Of a DNA stretch of 9,386 nt, positions 5,828 through 9,386 are shown in pieces. The stretch spans positions 1 through 9,386 of the forward strand of contig DAHUXX010000269.1 of the NCBI GenBank assembly GCA_027306955.1, in the 5' to 3' direction. The notes beneath the pieces were generated by a model. The model was given only the letters and a program-made list of their open reading frames with translations. It made no database searches and was not told the DNA's origin. The DNA is from Acetobacteraceae bacterium. GTDB taxonomy: Bacteria > Pseudomonadota > Alphaproteobacteria > Acetobacterales > Acetobacteraceae. A program made the translations under genes and the position numbers. The first letter of the stretch is position 1, and each line of letters starts with the position of its first letter.

Positions 5828-6951
5828 ACGGGTTCTCGTTCCGCCGCTTCCTCGCGATGCTGGGCAAGGAAGCGACACAGCTACGCCGCGACCGCGGCAC
5901 CGTGGCGTTGACCCTGGTGCTGCCGATGATCCAGCTTTTTCTGTTCGGTTACGCTATCAACACGAATCCGCGGCACCTGCCGACGGCGCTGGTCTCGGCT
6001 TCCCACTCGCGCTACGAGCGCGACATCGTGACGGCGCTGGAGAACACGAAATATTTCGACATCCGCGTCTATCCGACCGAGAAGGCGGCGGAGGAGGCGC
6101 TGCGGCGCTGGGACGTGATGTTCATCATCGACATCCCCCCGAATTTCCAGCGCGACGTGCTGCACGGGGATTCACCCTCGATCCTGGTCGATGCGGACGG
6201 ATCCGATCCCACGGCGATCGGGAATGCCACGGCCGCGGTGAACGCGCTCGGGGCCAATGTGCTGAGCCGCGACCTGCCGCCCGATCCCCGCTTCAGGCAG
6301 CCCCTGGTGGCGTACCAGACCATCCTGCACGCGCGCTACAACCCCGAGCAGATCACGGCGCTCAACATCGTGCCGGCGCTGATCGCTGTGGTGCTGACCT
6401 TCTCGACGCTGGTCTCCACCGCGATGGCGATCACGCGCGAGCGCGAGATGGGCACGATGGAGAACCTGCTGGTGCTGCCGATCCAGCCCGCCGAGGTGCT
6501 GCTGGGCAAGATCCTGCCCTATGTCGGGCTCGGGTATCTGCAGATCTCGCTGGTGCTGGCGATCGCCGTGGTGGTGTTCGGCGTGCCGGTGGCGGGGTCG
6601 CTGCCGCTGCTGCTGGGCGCGATCGGGCTGTTCATCGCGTGCAACCTGGCGCTGGGGTTCGTGATCTCGTCGGTTGCGCGGACGCAACGGCAGGCGATGC
6701 AGATGGCGCAGTTCGTGTTTTTGCCGTCGATGCTGCTGTCCGGGTTCCTGTTTCCGTTCCGCGGCATGCCGGTCTGGGCGCAGGCGATCGGCGACGTGCT
6801 GCCGATCACGCATGCGCTGCGGATCGCGCGCGGAGTGCTGCTGAAGGGGAACGGGTGGCCCGAGATCGCGCCGGATGTGTGGCTGATGGCGGGGTTCGCG
6901 CTGGCGATCGGGGTGGTGGCGGTGCTGACCTACCGGCGGACGCTGGATTGA
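5824..6951 (+). CDS. ABC-2 type permease, YbhR/YbhS-like
   Basis: A 375-aa inner-membrane permease of the ABC2_membrane_3 type. One N-terminal helix (about 27-45, VALTLVLPMIQLFLFGYAI) is followed by a large periplasmic domain (about 46-180). Five further helices lie near 182-203, 230-254, 260-282, 295-314 and 352-370. The cytoplasmic coupling segment EREMGTMENLLVLPIQP and the following AEVLLGK are family hallmarks. A GGAGG Shine-Dalgarno (5815-5819) sits 4 nt before the ATG, which also overlaps the ATPase stop. E. coli has two permeases (ybhS, ybhR) in the equivalent operon; only one is present here, so a homodimer is likely. Related systems export drugs, cationic dyes or aromatic compounds; the substrate here is unknown. 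The gene is the last of the operon. Confidence 0.92.
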   Translation: MNGFSFRRFLAMLGKEATQLRRDRGTVALTLVLPMIQLFLFGYAINTNPRHLPTALVSASHSRYERDIVTALENTKYFDIRVYPTEKAAEEALRRWDVMFIIDIPPNFQRDVLHGDSPSILVDADGSDPTAIGNATAAVNALGANVLSRDLPPDPRFRQPLVAYQTILHARYNPEQITALNIVPALIAVVLTFSTLVSTAMAITREREMGTMENLLVLPIQPAEVLLGKILPYVGLGYLQISLVLAIAVVVFGVPVAGSLPLLLGAIGLFIACNLALGFVISSVARTQRQAMQMAQFVFLPSMLLSGFLFPFRGMPVWAQAIGDVLPITHALRIARGVLLKGNGWPEIAPDVWLMAGFALAIGVVAVLTYRRTLD

Positions 6952-6976
6952 GGCGGGGCTGACCGTCCGCTATACC
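6948..6976 (+). promoter_or_regulatory. Candidate promoter of the molybdoenzyme gene
   Basis: TTGAGG (6948-6953) and TATACC (6971-6976) each match four of six consensus bases with a 17-bp spacer. The -35 element overlaps the permease stop codon. A start near 6983 would give a leader of about 80 nt. No terminator separates the permease from this gene, so read-through is also possible. Confidence 0.4.
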
Positions 6977-7015
6977 GTACCCTGGCGATCCTGTATTTCG
7001 GCAAGGTTTTGAGGG

Positions 7016-7035
7016 GCGGCGGGCGCATCCGCCGC
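7016..7035 (+). other. GC hairpin in the 5' leader of the molybdoenzyme gene
   Basis: GCGGCGG (7016-7022) pairs perfectly with CCGCCGC (7029-7035) around the loop GCGCAT. No T-run follows, so it is not a standard terminator. It ends just before the GGGAGAGGGGG ribosome-binding sequence and could affect its access. In such GC-rich DNA it may be chance. Confidence 0.4.
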
Positions 7036-7042
7036 GGGAGAG

Positions 7043-7074
7043 GGGGCATGGGCAGCGACGGGGCATGGGCAGCG
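7043..7074 (+). repeat. 17-bp tandem duplication containing two ATG codons
   Basis: The 15-mer GGGGCATGGGCAGCG occurs at 7043-7057 and again at 7060-7074, period 17. The first ATG (7048) sits at good distance from GGGAGAGGGGG but opens only a nine-codon frame (MGSDGAWAA) ending with TGA at 7075-7077. The second ATG (7065) opens the molybdoenzyme frame but has no well-spaced Shine-Dalgarno of its own. The mini-frame overlaps the real start, so it could act as a leader peptide, or the duplication may be recent slippage. Confidence 0.75.
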
Positions 7075-9377
7075 TGAGACGGGTTCCGCATTGCAGCCAT
7101 TGGGGCGCGTACACGATCCTGGTCGAGGACGGGCGGATCGTGGGCGTCGAGCCGTTCGCGGATGATCCGTCGCCCTCGCCGATCATCCATTCCATCGGCG
7201 AGTGGGCGAACCCGGCGCGGCGCGTGCTGCGCCCGATGGTGCGCGAGGGATGGCTTGCGAAGCGCGAGAACAGCGACCGGCGCGGGCGGGGGCGCGAGCG
7301 CTTCGTGCCCGTCTCCTGGGAGGAGGCGACGGCGCTGGTGGCGGGCGAGATCGGGCGCGTCGCGGCGAGCTTCGGCAATGCCTCGATCTTCGCCGGCTCC
7401 TATGGGTGGACCAACAGCGGGCGGTTCCACCACGCGCAATCGCTGCTGCGGCGCATGCTGAACCTCGCGGGCGGCTATACCGGGCATGTGGACACGTATT
7501 CCACCGCGGCGGGGCCGGTGATCCTGCGCCACGCGTTGGGCAGCGACGTGGCATGCAACGGCCGCTCCTCCACGCTCGATACGATTGGGGAACATACCGA
7601 TACGCTGGTGGTGTTCGGCGCCATCGCGCCGCGCACCGCGCAGATCGAATCCGGCGGCACCGCGCGCCACGAGGTGGAGGGCGAGCTGCGGCGGATCGCG
7701 GCACGCGGCACGCGGATCGTCCTCGTTTCGCCGGTGCGCGACGACCTGCCCCGGTGGATGGGGGCCGAATGGTGGCCGATCCGGCCCAACACCGACACCG
7801 CGCTGATGCTGGGGCTCGCCGGCGAGATCGTCGCGGCGGGGCGGCACGACCGGGACTTCCTGGATCGTTGCACCAGCGGCGCGGACGTCTTCCTGCGCTA
7901 TCTCGACGGCAGCGCGGACGGGGTTCGCAAGGACGCGGCCTGGGCGGCCCGGATCACCGGGCTCGATGCGGCGGCGATCGCGGCACTTGCGCGGCGGCTC
8001 GTCGAGACGCGGAGCATGGTGACGGTAAGCTGGAGCCTGCAGCGCGCGCATCATGGCGAGCAACCGTTCTGGGCGGCGCTGGGTCTTGCCGCGGTGACCG
8101 GGCAGATCGGGCTGCCGGGCGGCGGCGTGGGCTATGGCTACGCGTCGCTGGGTGGCGTGGGGACGGCGATCAACCTCGCGCTGCCGCCGGCGATGTCGCA
8201 GCTGCGCAAGCCGATCAACAGCTTCATTCCGGTGGCGCGCATCGCCGACATGCTGCTCCATCCCGGGGCGGCGTTCAGCTACGAGGGCAAGGTTCGCGCC
8301 TATCCCGATATCCGGCTGGTCTACTGGGCGGGGGGCAACCCGTATCACCACCACCAGGATCTCAACCGTCTCGCCGAGGCGTGGACGCGGCCCGAGACCA
8401 TCATCGTGCAGGACCCGATGTTCACCGCGACCGCGCAGCGCGCCGATATCGTGCTGCCGGCCGCGACCTCGATCGAGCGCAACGACCTCGCGGGCAACAA
8501 GCGGATGGACATGATCCTCGCGATGGCGAAGGCCATCGAGCCGCTGGGCGAATCCCGTTCCGATTTCGATATTTTCAGCGCGATCGCGGGGGAGCTTGGC
8601 GTGGGCGAGGCGTTCACGGAGGGGCGCGACGAGATGGGCTGGATCCGCCATCTCTACGAGACGAGCCGCAAGGACGCCGCCGCACGGCTCGGCTTCGAGA
8701 TGCCCGCGTTCGAGGCGTTCTGGGAGGCGGGCCACGCGCGCTGCCCGGTGAGGACGGAGCACACGTATCTCGCCCGGTTCCGCGAGCGGCCGGAGGAGCA
8801 CCGGCTCAACACGGAGAGCGGCCGGATCGTGCTCGGCAGCGCGCTGCTGGCGGGGCTCGGCTACGAGGATTGCCGGGCGCACCCCGCCTGGATCGAGCCG
8901 GTGGAGTGGCTTGGCGCGGCGCGCGACGCGGGGCAGCTGCACCTGATCTCGCGCCAGCCGGAAGGCAGGCTGCATTCCCAGCTCGAGACCGGGGCGGCGA
9001 GCCGGGCGGCGAAGCGGGGCGGGCGCGAGCAGGCGCGGCTCAACCCGGCGGATGCGGCGGCACTCGGCATCGCGGACGGAGAGACGGTACGGATGTGGAA
9101 CGAGCGCGGCGCGTGCCTGGCGACGGCCACGGTGAGCGACGCAGTGCGACAGGGCGTCGTCGTGCTGCCGACGGGGGCCTGGTTCACGCCGGTGGGCAAC
9201 ACCGGGCTGGAGGTGGCGGGGAACCCGAACGTGCTCACGATCGATCTCGGGACGTCGCAGTTCGGCCAGGGGTGCTCGGCGCATACGTGCCTGGTGCGGG
9301 TCGAGCCCTATGCCGACAATCCCGGCGACGCGTTCGAGATTTACCAGGAGAAGCTGGCGGAGCTGGCCGCGGCCTGA
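7065..9377 (+). CDS. Molybdopterin oxidoreductase, BisC/TorA/DorA (S-/N-oxide reductase) group
   Basis: A 770-aa bis-MGD molybdoenzyme of the DMSO reductase family. It is collinear by eye with E. coli biotin sulfoxide reductase BisC: N-terminal SHWGAYTILVEDG, FAGSYGW (109-115), LAGGYTGHVDTYS, GQIGLPGGGVG, WAGGNPYHHHQD, ATSIERNDLAG, and the C-terminal cofactor domain with LHSQLETG and NVLTIDLGTSQFGQGCSAHT. No twin-arginine signal and no N-terminal Cys cluster are seen, so it should be cytoplasmic and lack an iron-sulfur centre, as BisC does. Relatives reduce biotin, methionine or dimethyl sulfoxide or trimethylamine N-oxide. The molybdenum-ligand Ser of this group (W-x-S) is here Asn117, with Ser118 next to it (WTNSGRFHH), so activity or substrate may differ. 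The start at 7065 fits the BisC N-terminus; no other in-frame ATG lies close upstream. No partner electron-transfer gene is visible. The last nine bases of the window hold nothing recognisable. Confidence 0.9.
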   Translation: MGSVRRVPHCSHWGAYTILVEDGRIVGVEPFADDPSPSPIIHSIGEWANPARRVLRPMVREGWLAKRENSDRRGRGRERFVPVSWEEATALVAGEIGRVAASFGNASIFAGSYGWTNSGRFHHAQSLLRRMLNLAGGYTGHVDTYSTAAGPVILRHALGSDVACNGRSSTLDTIGEHTDTLVVFGAIAPRTAQIESGGTARHEVEGELRRIAARGTRIVLVSPVRDDLPRWMGAEWWPIRPNTDTALMLGLAGEIVAAGRHDRDFLDRCTSGADVFLRYLDGSADGVRKDAAWAARITGLDAAAIAALARRLVETRSMVTVSWSLQRAHHGEQPFWAALGLAAVTGQIGLPGGGVGYGYASLGGVGTAINLALPPAMSQLRKPINSFIPVARIADMLLHPGAAFSYEGKVRAYPDIRLVYWAGGNPYHHHQDLNRLAEAWTRPETIIVQDPMFTATAQRADIVLPAATSIERNDLAGNKRMDMILAMAKAIEPLGESRSDFDIFSAIAGELGVGEAFTEGRDEMGWIRHLYETSRKDAAARLGFEMPAFEAFWEAGHARCPVRTEHTYLARFRERPEEHRLNTESGRIVLGSALLAGLGYEDCRAHPAWIEPVEWLGAARDAGQLHLISRQPEGRLHSQLETGAASRAAKRGGREQARLNPADAAALGIADGETVRMWNERGACLATATVSDAVRQGVVVLPTGAWFTPVGNTGLEVAGNPNVLTIDLGTSQFGQGCSAHTCLVRVEPYADNPGDAFEIYQEKLAELAAA

Positions 9378-9386
9378 GCGCGGCGG

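Noticed and set aside
6930..9284. A 784-codon open frame on the minus strand opposite the molybdoenzyme gene
   Set aside because: The product is Arg/His/Pro/Ala-rich low-complexity sequence with no motif. It is open only because stop codons are rare in antisense frames of very GC-rich genes.
1..9386. CRISPR array, tRNA/rRNA genes, transposase, phage or toxin-antitoxin genes
   Set aside because: No regularly spaced repeats, no RNA gene signatures, and no matching protein motifs on either strand.

Overview
The window is very GC-rich, with strong G/C bias at third codon positions, long stop-free antisense frames and many overlapping start/stop codons. It looks like chromosomal DNA of a high-GC alphaproteobacterium. 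Acetobacteraceae or a related Rhodospirillales lineage is my best guess, from family resemblance only. No rRNA, tRNA, CRISPR array, insertion sequence, integrase or attachment site was found.

Region 1 (1-2813) looks like a sugar-catabolism module around a divergent intergenic region. Leftward are a creatininase/amidohydrolase-family protein (2016 to 1204) and then a fucose-isomerase-like protein (GTG start at 1117, running off the left edge). Rightward is a class II aldolase very like L-fuculose-1-phosphate aldolase (2151-2813). A near-perfect 24-bp palindrome covers a -35-like TTGACA just upstream of the isomerase. No sugar kinase or transporter is visible. The aldolase ends in a small intrinsic terminator that coincides with the stop codon of the next, convergent gene.

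Region 2 (2842-6951) begins with an 87-aa protein of unknown function on the minus strand. A 168-bp divergent intergenic region follows, with an FNR/FixK-like box (TTGATCCCGGTCAA) and an 18-bp TetR-type operator inside a candidate promoter. Next come four rightward genes, each overlapping the next by ATGA: a TetR repressor, an HlyD/YbhG-like membrane-fusion protein, a YbhF-like ABC ATPase and a YbhR/YbhS-like ABC-2 permease. This is a self-regulated efflux operon.

Region 3 (6948-9377) is one large gene for a molybdopterin enzyme of the DMSO/TMAO/biotin-sulfoxide reductase group, with no Tat signal and no N-terminal iron-sulfur motif. At the expected molybdenum-ligand serine it has Asn117 followed by Ser118. 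Its start lies in an imperfect 17-bp tandem duplication that separates a good Shine-Dalgarno sequence from the in-frame ATG. A candidate promoter and a GC-rich hairpin precede it.

No wholly new multi-gene system is proven. The best leads are the kinase-less isomerase/aldolase/creatininase group, the Asn-for-Ser change in the molybdoenzyme, its duplicated start region, and the two palindromic control sites.
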